A stretch of 28,932 nt of DNA. Origin: a virus. Each line of letters starts with the position of its first letter. The stretch's first letter is position 1. The DNA lies in IMG/VR virus record IMGVR_UViG_3300020021_000042, positions 1 to 28,932 of that record. One strand, given 5' to 3'. Shown here piece by piece: positions 14,601-22,800 of the stretch. A program made the position numbers and the translations under genes. The notes beneath the pieces are model-generated. The model was not told the DNA's origin. It saw nothing but the letters and a program-made list of their open reading frames with translations, and did no database searches.

Positions 14601-17514
14601 CGTCGAGCCAGTGATGGCCGGTTTCATGAATGAATGTGGAGGCGTTCGCTGACTTCATCAGCGTAATGGCGGCTTTGGCGTCGTCAGTAGCGAGGCGGAT
14701 TTTTCCGCGAGCGGATTGGGCCAGCTCTACGGCGTCGGAGTATCGTTCATCACGTTCCGATTGAGGTTGTCCACCAGGGCTTGACCGATCTTCTTCGTGT
14801 ACTCGTCGATCCGCGCCTGCATCTCCGGCGTGTGCATCGGCGAAGCCGTTGTAGGTTTGGTCTGAGATTGTTCCGTTGACTCTTTGCTCATCGAGTGCCT
14901 TCCTTACGCTCTCGTATGTATTATCATGGATAATCCTTGATAAATCGTCAAGGGGGATCTGTTTGGCTCCATCTTTACCGTATCGGTTGTCAATCACCTG
15001 GATGGTAACCCTATGATCATCTTTGTACTTCTCGGCAATCGCCTTGATCGTCTCAAGCGACCCGTCGTGAGTCGCAGCGTGCTCACCAATGGGGACTGTG
15101 CGCCCACTGCCAAACTTCTTCTCTTGGCGCGTGGCACGAGGGAGCGCCCCATTGACTAGAGCCTCGATTGGATCACGGTAAACATAGGTGATGTTAACAG
15201 ACTTTCCAGCCGCCAGTGCTTTATCGATTTTCTCTACCGAACCATCCAACCAGTTCATGTTCGAGTCGTAGACGATCTGAGCACGATCAGCCAACTCCCT
15301 CACGGCAGGAATATTGGCAATAGCATTAGATTTACCAGCCCCCGTGCCCCCGGCTGTGAATTGGACAAGATCAAGTTTATCGCCGGTTGCTTTTTCCTTC
15401 AGTTTTTCGTCATAAAGCTTCCTGATGAACCAACTGGCCGGCTCCTGTACCGCAGACGATTTGGTGCGGTCCCGGAGATAGTCTTCCGAAAGCTCGCGCG
15501 CGCTATCGGTATTAAGAACTGTCCCACCCTGCGTTTCCGGTAGTTTACTATATTCCTCCACCGCCGCGTCAAAGTTGTTTCCAACCTTTTCGGCAAGTTT
15601 AGATTCAATCTCATGGTCAGCTTGGCTCAAACGTCCGTCACTGGGAATCTCGCCATCCGGGGTCTGGGCAAACTCTGGCTGTTTATCGAGTTCGGCCCCC
15701 TTGACTGCATCTTGAAACTGCACAGTCAACTGTTTGCCGTCTTCGCCCACGACCCCGTTAAGGCCCTTGTGCGGTTCCTTGGTGTACACCTTGCTGACGC
15801 CAGTAACATCAGGCTTGCTGACGAGGCGATACGCGCCGCCATCATCTCGGCCAAGCACGAGCAGGTTCTTTACGAACCCGGCATCAACGATGTTTCCCGG
15901 AGCCCATTCCTGGGTGGTGATACCGCGCAATCTGCGTTGCTGGGCTTCGACCCCGACAGCCTCGCCATATTCCTTGCGAGAGGTATCAGCCCTCCGCTTG
16001 ACAGCATCCGCGTCCACTTTCTTCGAGAAATCATCCCAAGAAATACCAGTCGCATCAGCACCACGCCCGGCTTTGATCTGCGCACCGTCCCGCGCATAGA
16101 TTTCCTCTGGCGTGCCCTTGGCCCAGCCTTGTTCGGCAACGGCTTTGTAATGCTCGGCCACGAGCTGCGCCGCCGCGTCAGCTTCTTCCTTCGGCCTGCC
16201 AGCGGCGATGAGCTTCTGGCTGACATCATCGGCAATGTCCGTGGGGGGAGCTTCGACCGGCGCTATTGGTGCAGTTGGCTCCTGCGACGCCTCGGAAGAC
16301 GTTGGAACGGTCTGGACAACCGGCGGTGCGGCCACCTCGGGCTCGACCGGCTCCGGCAGTCCTTCCTGTGCCTTCCGATAGGCTGCGGATACGTCGGGGG
16401 CCAGATCGCGCATCTGGTAGTCTGTTTCTTGCAGCTTCGTGCGAACCGCCGCCATCTCCGGCGTGTCGCCTTCGTTGAGAATTGTGTCTCGCTTCTCCTT
16501 CAGCGATTGCAGTTTTCCATAGCCACCCTGTTTGGCCTGCTCTATCGCTGCGATTTGAGAGTCGATATCGGCGGTGCGCTGCAATCCAAGATCACTCAAC
16601 TGGCTACGCAAGGTATCGCTTTGGGCGGTGAGCCGGTCATAGGCCTGCATAGCTTCAGGCGCTGCCGCGCGTGCGAGTTGATGAATGTCCGGGACCGGCG
16701 CGGGTTGCGCCTCGGGGGGCATCGGTGCGGCTTCCGGACTGGGCGGCAGAGAAGCTGCGGCTGCATCGCGCGCGGCCGCGTTCTCCGGCGTCGGTTCGGC
16801 TGTGCCGAAATATCCAGCCTCACCCTCGCCTATGACCCCAAGGCTCCGCGCCTTTGCGACCTCGACAGGTAACCGAGCGCTGGGAATATGTCCGCCACCA
16901 CCCAAACCGAACTGGGACTCCGGCGTCGCAGCGATGTCTCGCGCGAGTTGGGCTGTACCAGCGCCGTAAATCTGCGGCGCACCAGTCTCAAGTACCGTTT
17001 GATGCAAAAAAGCCTGACCACCTGCGAATAACGCGCCACCTGCGCGATATGCCGCATCCATCGCGGTGGCAGCCTGACGCACCAAGGCCTCGGTAATGCT
17101 CTTCCCGAAGTCTTTCTCACCGCTCATGTAATCGTTAAAGATACCAGCTTCTCGCAAAGATTTCTCGGTATCTCCACCCACTTGTATGGCGGGAACACCC
17201 CCTTCCTTCAGAGCGTCGGCGGCACCCCCCATAAAGCTGTCGGCGATCCGGCCTGCGGCAGTATTCTTGAAGAAAGCGTCCACGGCGGGATCGGGTGACG
17301 TTCGGAATGTGGCAATATCACTGGCCTCTGCACCGACAGCGCCCAAAGTCGTAACGCCCCCCTGATAAAGACTACGTCCAACCCTAGCTGCGGTAGATGT
17401 CCAAGATGCTGGGTTACTTTTTACGGCATCATCCCAAGTCGGAAGCGAACCATCTGAAGGAGGTAATGGCGGTTGCGCTATCGCTTCATCCCAAGTTGGC
17501 AGGCCATCGCTCAT
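11689..17514 (-). CDS. Giant gp16-slot internal virion protein: polyvalent protein with P-loop kinase/zeta-toxin-like and HExxH metallopeptidase domains
   Basis: 1941 aa. The N-terminus carries two copies of LPTWDxA (residues 5-11 and 24-30). Residues 1-430 are Ala/Pro-rich with helical stretches. A P-loop domain spans about 680-870: Walker A GGTGAGKS at 722-729, then ITYVYRDPIEALVNGALPRA, resembling zeta-toxin/polynucleotide-kinase-like folds. A metallopeptidase domain spans about 930-1070: HETGHH with H963, E964 and H967, and FERYLMEG whose E1018 could be the third zinc ligand. A Pro/Gly-rich linker (about 1140-1200) leads to a long C-terminal region (about 1380-1900) resembling the domain shared by large phage polyvalent proteins (LPD38-like). 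It occupies the T7 gp16 slot, so ejection into the host envelope is inferred. It starts in an ATGA overlap with the gene upstream. Confidence 0.85.
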   Translation of the reverse strand: MSDGLPTWDEAIAQPPLPPSDGSLPTWDDAVKSNPASWTSTAARVGRSLYQGGVTTLGAVGAEASDIATFRTSPDPAVDAFFKNTAAGRIADSFMGGAADALKEGGVPAIQVGGDTEKSLREAGIFNDYMSGEKDFGKSITEALVRQAATAMDAAYRAGGALFAGGQAFLHQTVLETGAPQIYGAGTAQLARDIAATPESQFGLGGGGHIPSARLPVEVAKARSLGVIGEGEAGYFGTAEPTPENAAARDAAAASLPPSPEAAPMPPEAQPAPVPDIHQLARAAAPEAMQAYDRLTAQSDTLRSQLSDLGLQRTADIDSQIAAIEQAKQGGYGKLQSLKEKRDTILNEGDTPEMAAVRTKLQETDYQMRDLAPDVSAAYRKAQEGLPEPVEPEVAAPPVVQTVPTSSEASQEPTAPIAPVEAPPTDIADDVSQKLIAAGRPKEEADAAAQLVAEHYKAVAEQGWAKGTPEEIYARDGAQIKAGRGADATGISWDDFSKKVDADAVKRRADTSRKEYGEAVGVEAQQRRLRGITTQEWAPGNIVDAGFVKNLLVLGRDDGGAYRLVSKPDVTGVSKVYTKEPHKGLNGVVGEDGKQLTVQFQDAVKGAELDKQPEFAQTPDGEIPSDGRLSQADHEIESKLAEKVGNNFDAAVEEYSKLPETQGGTVLNTDSARELSEDYLRDRTKSSAVQEPASWFIRKLYDEKLKEKATGDKLDLVQFTAGGTGAGKSNAIANIPAVRELADRAQIVYDSNMNWLDGSVEKIDKALAAGKSVNITYVYRDPIEALVNGALPRATRQEKKFGSGRTVPIGEHAATHDGSLETIKAIAEKYKDDHRVTIQVIDNRYGKDGAKQIPLDDLSRIIHDNTYESVRKALDEQRVNGTISDQTYNGFADAHAGDAGADRRVHEEDRSSPGGQPQSERDERYSDAVELAQSARGKIRLATDDAKAAITLMKSANASTFIHETGHHWLDEMMRYAAAPDAPAGLLRDAATVRKWLGVEDGAEIPRKQHEKWARGFERYLMEGTAPSKTLAGVFAKFRQWLVQLYKTVDRLRSPITNDIRDVFDRLLSSKPEKTVITPDHEPGKMLADIHEADAEHTPPEHAAEVADNIRAEMKATAKQDEEASNAITASEAGRGPGDSDQSPAVGGSPGPAPREGIPIPQSEPVGERGGEAAAQGGRPLPEPRPVAGPEPGPGPNTILGRPKSALVDKAGNIRLDNLNTPADVNEVLRQTASENNDFMEARRGVIPAGEQLNLADALGMNPWDLNFRKIGQAFNAEQIIAARKLLVKSAVEVRNLMNGNDVAAYAEAKERHLMIQEHVAGITAEAGRALGAFRKLEGFTDAKALGDFFKEATGKDLFQLEQEMKFGKNLQSAGQVAKFLDASKKATFRDMVLEYYINALISGPITHLRYSVGNAINALATPLVEIPFQAAVGTVRGDADRVYLGEAAAQLHGLFKGSRDGLYAAATAFKTGISPALPGEHLSGNFADTTKVNAIPGLAGKVLNVPTKSVAAIHSFFKSLRYEQNIQALAYRQAMQEGLKDEAFAARVADLGVNPTEAMMKEATSGALRELYMSPTEYNSTMGALNRAINSNLAAKIIVPFMKIGSQITRNAFIERTPLGLLDKDVRANVLGDNGGAARDTQLGKMAVGTSLMATTALMTLEGNATGDGPTDPAQRAIWLLNHRPNSVQIGDITIPYQGLGHLGMLMRFSANMTETARGWDGENGGKLAMSFVEGLSKSVLDENFMRGVKDLLDAVYHPDEYGANYIKQFVTNWLPLSVGMSQVAREVDPDQRQTHSIIDAAWAKVPYASQALMPRRDRFGEPIPNGAPLPQYANDPVVQRMEALQIGVGQLGKKIRGGELTDQQYDDYSRLAGRMAKQRLNAVVRTAGFATIPAGVQIETIKGIIESSRETARNIVMMQNPQIMKDAVSEKLKTLSGAK

Positions 17515-19559
17515 TCAACCCCCGTAGGGACCTTCGGAGCCGAATCAATTCTGACAAGACCCAGGCTCTCAGCTTTGGCGCGACCTTCTTCCTCGGAGAT
17601 TTTGCCTGAGTGAACATCGGATATTATGCCGCCGAGCGTCGGCGTAGCCGCTGCATCCGGGGCCATACCCCCGGCATCCAGCATCATGTCAGAAAGCTTC
17701 TCGTTCATCCCCCGCTTGAACTGCGGAATCAGCTTACCGACGTAATCCGGGCTGTCGGGATTAAGAAGTTGCGTTGGCGTCTTTCCAGCCTCTCTGCCTT
17801 GCTGGTAGGCCGGAACGGCAGCGCTCATGAATTTGAGGTATAGCTCTTCACCCTTCGGATCCTTGATGTGCAAAAGCGGGTCAGAACCGGATATCTGGCT
17901 TTTCGCCACATCGAAAAATTGCTTCTTCATTTGCGCTTCGGCGTCGCCCTCCGGTGTGTTGCGCCCCGCGAGTTCCTTGCGAAGTTGTTCGTTGCCTTCA
18001 AAGCTAATGCCGTGACCGACATAAGGGATGAGATCGTCAGTTTTCGTAATGCGATTTGGATCAGTCGGATCGGCATGGATGCGCTGGAAAAGATCGTTGA
18101 ACACGGCGGGATCGGTCTGCGCACCGCGCTCCGCTACCGAATGCAGCATATTCAAGACCGTCTGCTTCTTCTCGAAAGTCAGAGTAGGATCATTGATCAC
18201 CGTCTGCGGGTCGAGTTTCTGCTGATAGGCAGCGGTCAGCATCCCATTCATCGTCTTTTCCTGAGCCTGATCCAGAGCCTGCTTTTGCTGACTCAAATCC
18301 TGCGCATTTCGGATGACGGCTGTGTGGAAAAGCTCCGGCACCTTTTCGGGCGGTATGAAATCCGTCCAGTCGTTCGATACCGGTTGAACGCCCGTGTTGT
18401 TGATTGTCTGACCGAGTAAAGTCTGACGGGAGGCCCACCCTGCCGCCGACGCGCCATATTTGCCGGGGTTCATCTGCACCAGATGCTGATAGGCCGCCGC
18501 GCGCTCCGCGAGCAGTGCATTCGGGTCACCATCGGCTTTGGCAATCATGTCCTGTGCGACCGGAACACCAAAATTAACGGCCGTGTCGAAAGCCGCGAGG
18601 CGCATGTTGGCGGGAAGATTGTCTGCGCCAATCGCATCCCAGTAATTCTGTTTGTAGATCGCCGCAGCCTTGTCGGGCAAGAGATTTGCGACTTGTTGAG
18701 GGGTCAGGCCATTATCGGCAGCCACGATGCCATATTTCGACGGCCCGCGACCGTTGTCATTGGGCACCAGATGGTCGCCCTCGAATTTGTTCATCACGAA
18801 ATTGATCGCCGAATCTGCGTCAGCGGGAGCATTGGCGTTCGCCGCTTGCGCATCCGGAACAGCTTGCGCAGGTTTGCCCTGCATACGGTCCATCATGGGT
18901 TGAAGGACGCCAAGCGCCTGGGCCGGCGGCATGTAATTCACCCGCGCTACGGCGAGCTGCTGGGTGACTTTCTGAAGCCCCAGCGTCGCGTGCGCCTGAT
19001 CCATTCCACCGGCCTGCACCGTAGCTTGATAGGCTCCCTGAATATTCTGGAGTGACTGCTGGGTCTGCGTCGGATCGCGCAGCGCCACGCTGATTTGATC
19101 GTTCGTCAATTGGTCGAGGCTCGAAAGCGCGGCGTCCTTTGACTTCGCAGCGACCATCGCCTGCACACGGCGCTCACCGGGCGCAAAAGCTGTCTTAGTT
19201 GCCCAAGACTGAAACAATGAATTGTGATATGGATTCTCGACCTGCGCAGAATTGTCCTTGATAATCTGCTGCATTCCATCTTGGTATTTTTGCGGAATCG
19301 AAGCGTAATCGGGGTCCTGTGCCAGTTGCTCCATCAGCGCCTGTTGTTGCGAGGCCACTCCGGCTTGCGCATAGCGCATCTGGAGAGTTCCTTGATAGTA
19401 ATCGTTGCGGTTCAGTTGGTCGCCGAGCTTCGCAACTTCACCGCCAACACCTGCCAAAGCTTCGGCAGGAGCCGATGCATCGGCCAGGGGCACGTCCACG
19501 CCTGCCTGCGGTTGGGGAGTGACCTGACCGAGATCTTCGAAGCTTGGAAGGCGAGCCAT
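17511..19559 (-). CDS. gp15-slot internal virion protein with GH108-like lysozyme domain
   Basis: 682 aa, close to the 747 aa of T7 gp15. The start (MARLPSFEDLG) is a common opening for phage internal virion proteins. Residues about 248-385 match the N-acetylmuramidase family GH108: NKFEGDHLVPNDNGRGPSKY with the probable catalytic Glu260, then YKQNYWDAIGADNLP and AAFDTAVNFGVP. The flanks are helical and Gln/Ala-rich, as expected for a core protein. Peptidoglycan cleavage during genome entry is inferred; in T7 the equivalent activity sits in gp16. The ATG shares one base with the preceding stop (TAATG). Confidence 0.85.
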   Translation of the reverse strand: MARLPSFEDLGQVTPQPQAGVDVPLADASAPAEALAGVGGEVAKLGDQLNRNDYYQGTLQMRYAQAGVASQQQALMEQLAQDPDYASIPQKYQDGMQQIIKDNSAQVENPYHNSLFQSWATKTAFAPGERRVQAMVAAKSKDAALSSLDQLTNDQISVALRDPTQTQQSLQNIQGAYQATVQAGGMDQAHATLGLQKVTQQLAVARVNYMPPAQALGVLQPMMDRMQGKPAQAVPDAQAANANAPADADSAINFVMNKFEGDHLVPNDNGRGPSKYGIVAADNGLTPQQVANLLPDKAAAIYKQNYWDAIGADNLPANMRLAAFDTAVNFGVPVAQDMIAKADGDPNALLAERAAAYQHLVQMNPGKYGASAAGWASRQTLLGQTINNTGVQPVSNDWTDFIPPEKVPELFHTAVIRNAQDLSQQKQALDQAQEKTMNGMLTAAYQQKLDPQTVINDPTLTFEKKQTVLNMLHSVAERGAQTDPAVFNDLFQRIHADPTDPNRITKTDDLIPYVGHGISFEGNEQLRKELAGRNTPEGDAEAQMKKQFFDVAKSQISGSDPLLHIKDPKGEELYLKFMSAAVPAYQQGREAGKTPTQLLNPDSPDYVGKLIPQFKRGMNEKLSDMMLDAGGMAPDAAATPTLGGIISDVHSGKISEEEGRAKAESLGLVRIDSAPKVPTGVE

Positions 19560-20197
19560 TACTGCATCATGTTGGAATCAAAAGGACTGGCGTATCGGGA
19601 GAACATCGACCTGGAGCCGCTAAGAACCGTTGATAATGCCTTTGCGTTGTCGGTATAGTCGGCGGTCTCGCCCTCGTAATTATCCATCGCACCTTGTTGT
19701 TGCAGCCGAGCCGCCTGCGCATTGCCGTTGTAGAGATCGGTGAGCGAATTGAATTCACCTTGTCCTGCTATGCTCTCTGCATTTGTCTCCACGCTTGGAT
19801 CGTCGACCGAACCGCCGCCAGCGGCAGCTCTTGCGCGATTTTGCGATAACATGAGGTTGGTCTGCCGCTGACGGGCAAGATACGTTCTCTGCGACGATGC
19901 TTGCGCTTCATCCGCCGCAGCATTGGCAACCTGCTGATTGTATTTGCCAGCCATACTGGCGGCATCGCCGGCTCCGAGTTGCTGAAGGGCGCCAAAACCT
20001 GTGCCGGCGATGCTAAGGAGGTTTCCTATCGAAAAGAAACTCGAACCCGCTGCGGCGAGCGGCGCTGCCACGGCCGGAGCGGCAAAAGTCACCCCTGCTC
20101 CAGCGGCGGCGGCACTGGCAGCCGCCTCTGTTCCAAAAACTCCGGCGGACTCAGTCCCGAGAGCTGCGGCGGCTTCGCCTATCCCAAAATCAGGCAT
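19559..20197 (-). CDS. gp14-like internal virion protein
   Basis: 212 aa, near the 196 aa of T7 gp14. The N-terminal half (to about residue 70) is Ala/Gly-rich and hydrophobic, compatible with membrane insertion after ejection. The second half is helical and polar: KYNQQVANAAADEAQASSQR, LARQRQTNLMLSQNRARAAA, then GGGSVDDPSV, a pattern typical of this family, in which a helix with an RQ-rich stretch precedes a G-rich VDxxS motif. It lies between the GNAT-like genes and the gp15-slot gene, exactly where T7 has gp14. It probably forms the outer part of the ejected channel. It overlaps the upstream gene by eight bases. Confidence 0.8.
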   Translation of the reverse strand: MPDFGIGEAAAALGTESAGVFGTEAAASAAAAGAGVTFAAPAVAAPLAAAGSSFFSIGNLLSIAGTGFGALQQLGAGDAASMAGKYNQQVANAAADEAQASSQRTYLARQRQTNLMLSQNRARAAAGGGSVDDPSVETNAESIAGQGEFNSLTDLYNGNAQAARLQQQGAMDNYEGETADYTDNAKALSTVLSGSRSMFSRYASPFDSNMMQ

Positions 20198-20651
20198 TCA
20201 GCACCTTTGAATAAGTCGTGGACTGAGGGAAATAGCCAATACGTTCGAGCAGACTTCCGAAATTCACGAGCTTCGTGACGTGAAAATCCATCTCCCCGGC
20301 ACCAGCCTCCTTGGCAAACTTCTCGGCTGCCGCGACGAGGCCGCGCCCGATATGCTGGTTTCTCCTGTCCGGCTTGACAAAGATCGAGTCGCAGCTGGCC
20401 TTCTTGAAACCCTTGTGATGAAGTTTATTGGTAATAAAGATCGTGCAGTATCCGATGAATATGCCATCGTCGCGAGCAGCTATGCCGATGACAATCCCTT
20501 TGTCTTCCAGAACCTTATATGTTTCGATATCGGGGATTGGATTGATGGACTTCAAAAAGCCGTGACCAATTTCCTTCCACGCCTCGGTTGCCGCGGCGAT
20601 CATCCCGGCATCCCAAGTATCTGATTTCTCTATCTGGAATGTGACGGCCAT
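20190..20651 (-). CDS. GNAT-family acetyltransferase-like protein
   Basis: 153 aa. The core has a GNAT layout: a strand with DGIFIGYCTIFIT, then CDSIFVKPDRRNQHIGRGLV, where the R/Q-x-x-G-x-G/A acetyl-CoA loop is recognisable as RNQHIGRG, followed by a helix (AAAEKFAKEAGA) and a C-terminal LERIGYFP motif. It lies in a TAATG overlap with the related gene upstream and directly before gp14, so it may be packaged or only co-expressed. The acetyl-acceptor is unknown. GNAT genes at this spot occur in other podoviruses, some as internal virion proteins. Confidence 0.8.
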   Translation of the reverse strand: MAVTFQIEKSDTWDAGMIAAATEAWKEIGHGFLKSINPIPDIETYKVLEDKGIVIGIAARDDGIFIGYCTIFITNKLHHKGFKKASCDSIFVKPDRRNQHIGRGLVAAAEKFAKEAGAGEMDFHVTKLVNFGSLLERIGYFPQSTTYSKVLNA

Positions 20652-21019
20652 TAGTTCACCCGGTAAAGAACGTGACCGTCCTCCGCTTGCACTATCTCAA
20701 AGCCGAGACTTTGCAGGAATTTCTCCGATTTATCTATACTCGTATTTAGTTGCGTAATCAACGGAAGACCTTTGCCGAGCATCTCATCGAGTATGTACTT
20801 CGCGGTGCGCCAGATTTTAATAGGCGAAGCTTTCAGGCCCGGCCTCACATCACAGAACGCAACAAACCCTGCCTCCTCAAATGCAATGCCAGCTATGCAG
20901 GATGGTTCGCCGCGCCAGAGAGCAATCCAGGCCTTCACGCTAGGCCGAACGTCCCGCCCATAGAAGGCCTCCAAATCGGCGCTATCGGCCCGTCTGACTT
21001 CAACGTCCGGCGGCAACAT
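20651..21019 (-). CDS. GNAT-like protein in the gp13 slot (internal virion protein A-like)
   Basis: 122 aa, similar in length to T7 gp13 (138 aa). It has an N-terminal VRRADSADLEAFYG segment, a hydrophobic strand region (IAGIAFEEAGFVAFCDVRPG), and a C-terminal KFLQSLGFEIVQAEDGHVLY; this matches the GNAT-like fold of gp13/DUF2833 proteins. The acetyl-CoA loop (R/QxxGxG/A) is not evident, so it is probably a structural or degenerate GNAT. It starts in a TGATG overlap with gp12. A role in ejection or assembly is inferred from position. Confidence 0.7.
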   Translation of the reverse strand: MLPPDVEVRRADSADLEAFYGRDVRPSVKAWIALWRGEPSCIAGIAFEEAGFVAFCDVRPGLKASPIKIWRTAKYILDEMLGKGLPLITQLNTSIDKSEKFLQSLGFEIVQAEDGHVLYRVN

Positions 21020-22800
21020 CAGGCGCTGTCGTTGGTGATGACGGATACCGTCACGCCAAGTATATTAGCAGGTCGTGGAGAAGCGGAATACAAACACAAA
21101 CGCGCGTCAGTGGACCAGTCTCCACCAACGCTAAATCCATCGCGATCATATAAATCCCAGACCGTATCTGGATCAACAGGTGCTCCGTCTTCCACGCTCG
21201 GCATGTCGTAAAGATCGGCATCATCAAGACTGCGCCCCGCACGAACGCCCTTGCAATGTGTGTCGGCCAATAAAAGCCCGATGTAGTTCAGATACTTGCG
21301 CTGATTCAGAGCTGTCCCGAGTGCGGCACCATAGGATAGCTTGGTCCCCTCGAACTCCGCATCGTAGAAAAGTCCCACGACCGCATCCGATACCGCCGAA
21401 GGCAGCGTGATTTGGCCACCGGAGACCAGATAACTCGTCGGCACGCCTTTACTCACCAGTGGGCTGAAATCCTTGCCATCTGCCCAAACCACAACCTGCA
21501 TACCATTGAGGCGATCAAGGCCCGTGATGACGGTGGTTGGCGTATCGCTATGGAAGATGACAAAGCTATCGGCCTGCTTGTTCAGCGTCCCACCGACACA
21601 TTCACTGGCAAGCGCCCATTTCTCCAAACTCCGCTTGGTCACCCCGTTCAGGACACGCGCCACCGAGTAGTAAACAACGTCCTCGACCAAGCCAGGCATC
21701 ACGATCACATCTTCGATGCTTCCAGCGGTGTCGATATCGATGATGCATTTGACTTCCTCAAGCTTGTCGTAAACCAACACGAAGGCCGTGCCATCGTTAA
21801 GAATGCAATGAATGCGGGTATCAGGACGACGCTGAAGCGCAATCCGTTTGATGCCAACAGCCCCGGCTTCCGGGCAAAAGATCGTCAGGTCTTCGACAGG
21901 ATAGCTTTGGTAAATATTGTCATAGGACGCCGAAACTAACCTCGTGCCGCTCCGGTCGACAAACACAACTACCGTCTCGATCTTCACCGCCTGTACGGGT
22001 GCCGAACCCATATTCGACGGCGAGCGGATATTATTATTGGTGGGAGTGATGGGGGCATCGAGGGCATCGGAGAACAGAAAGTGCTCCGCCATCTCGCCGC
22101 CCAACGCGAACCGGAGCAAATCAACGAGCCAGTTGATGCGATCGACGGGGCCTGATCCGATGCTCCTGTTGATCGGGCCTGCATCGCCTATGACCGAATC
22201 GTCATAGCTCTCATAGCCATCGGAGACCGATCCGATAATCCTGTCACGCCCCGCCCACCACAGGCGCCCCTCATTGAGCTTGACCGCTGTCGGAAATCCT
22301 CGCCGCGTCGACCATTGGCCTTCGTCCCAGTCAGATGTCCCATCGGTTCCTCCAAGGTTCTTCAACACATTGGCGGCAACCAACTTGGTGTTAACGAAAC
22401 CCGTCACCCTGACGATACCCGCCAATGATCCAGAGGAATAAGTGAGCACCACCGCTGCCGTACCGGATGTGTAGTCCCCTGTATTGAACCCAATCCGGTA
22501 GAAAATGATCTGATTGTCCAAACCGTCGTTATAATCCGTACTGGAGGAGTAGGTCCCATTGTCTACCCATGCCCCAACATCGCCGACGCTGCGTTGCAGG
22601 GTGAGCGTTCCGACATAGGTTCCGGAAATACCAATGCTGAATTTCCTCTGGTCGCCCACTCCGGTGACCCTGATCGGATCGGTGTACTGACCCTCCCCAC
22701 CGAGGTCTGCTTTGACGATCTGGCCCGTGCTGTTAAGCCGGAAGAGGCTGCCAACATGATCAATAGTAAAGAACGGCGCAGAACTTGCGAGATTGATGTC
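21019..22800 (-). CDS. Tail tubular protein B (gp12-like nozzle), C-terminal part, in the -1 frame
   Basis: This part continues gp12 after a frame change. Reading from about 22800 gives DINLASSAPFFTIDHVGSLF, then FRLNSTGQIVKAD, a sequence that continues the typical gp12 pattern. An ATG at 22659 gives 546 aa on its own, but the homologous-looking stretch starts about 47 codons upstream with no canonical start close by, so the whole protein needs the upstream ORF. It includes YNDGLDNQIIFYRIGFN, DWDEGQWSTRRGFPTAVKLN and NEGRLWWAGRDRIIGSVSD, which are characteristic of podovirus nozzle proteins. The end overlaps the next ATG (TGATG). See the companion entry for the N-terminal part. Confidence 0.8.
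   Translation of the reverse strand, partial: DINLASSAPFFTIDHVGSLFRLNSTGQIVKADLGGEGQYTDPIRVTGVGDQRKFSIGISGTYVGTLTLQRSVGDVGAWVDNGTYSSSTDYNDGLDNQIIFYRIGFNTGDYTSGTAAVVLTYSSGSLAGIVRVTGFVNTKLVAANVLKNLGGTDGTSDWDEGQWSTRRGFPTAVKLNEGRLWWAGRDRIIGSVSDGYESYDDSVIGDAGPINRSIGSGPVDRINWLVDLLRFALGGEMAEHFLFSDALDAPITPTNNNIRSPSNMGSAPVQAVKIETVVVFVDRSGTRLVSASYDNIYQSYPVEDLTIFCPEAGAVGIKRIALQRRPDTRIHCILNDGTAFVLVYDKLEEVKCIIDIDTAGSIEDVIVMPGLVEDVVYYSVARVLNGVTKRSLEKWALASECVGGTLNKQADSFVIFHSDTPTTVITGLDRLNGMQVVVWADGKDFSPLVSKGVPTSYLVSGGQITLPSAVSDAVVGLFYDAEFEGTKLSYGAALGTALNQRKYLNYIGLLLADTHCKGVRAGRSLDDADLYDMPSVEDGAPVDPDTVWDLYDRDGFSVGGDWSTDARLCLYSASPRPANILGVTVSVITNDSA

Noticed and set aside
15613-16872. 419-codon plus-strand open frame
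   Set aside because: Antisense to the same gene; Arg/Leu/Cys-rich shadow of a high-GC coding region.
11689-17514. Zeta toxin as part of a toxin-antitoxin pair
   Set aside because: No epsilon-like antitoxin gene is adjacent and the domain is embedded in a virion protein, so a stand-alone addiction module is not supported.
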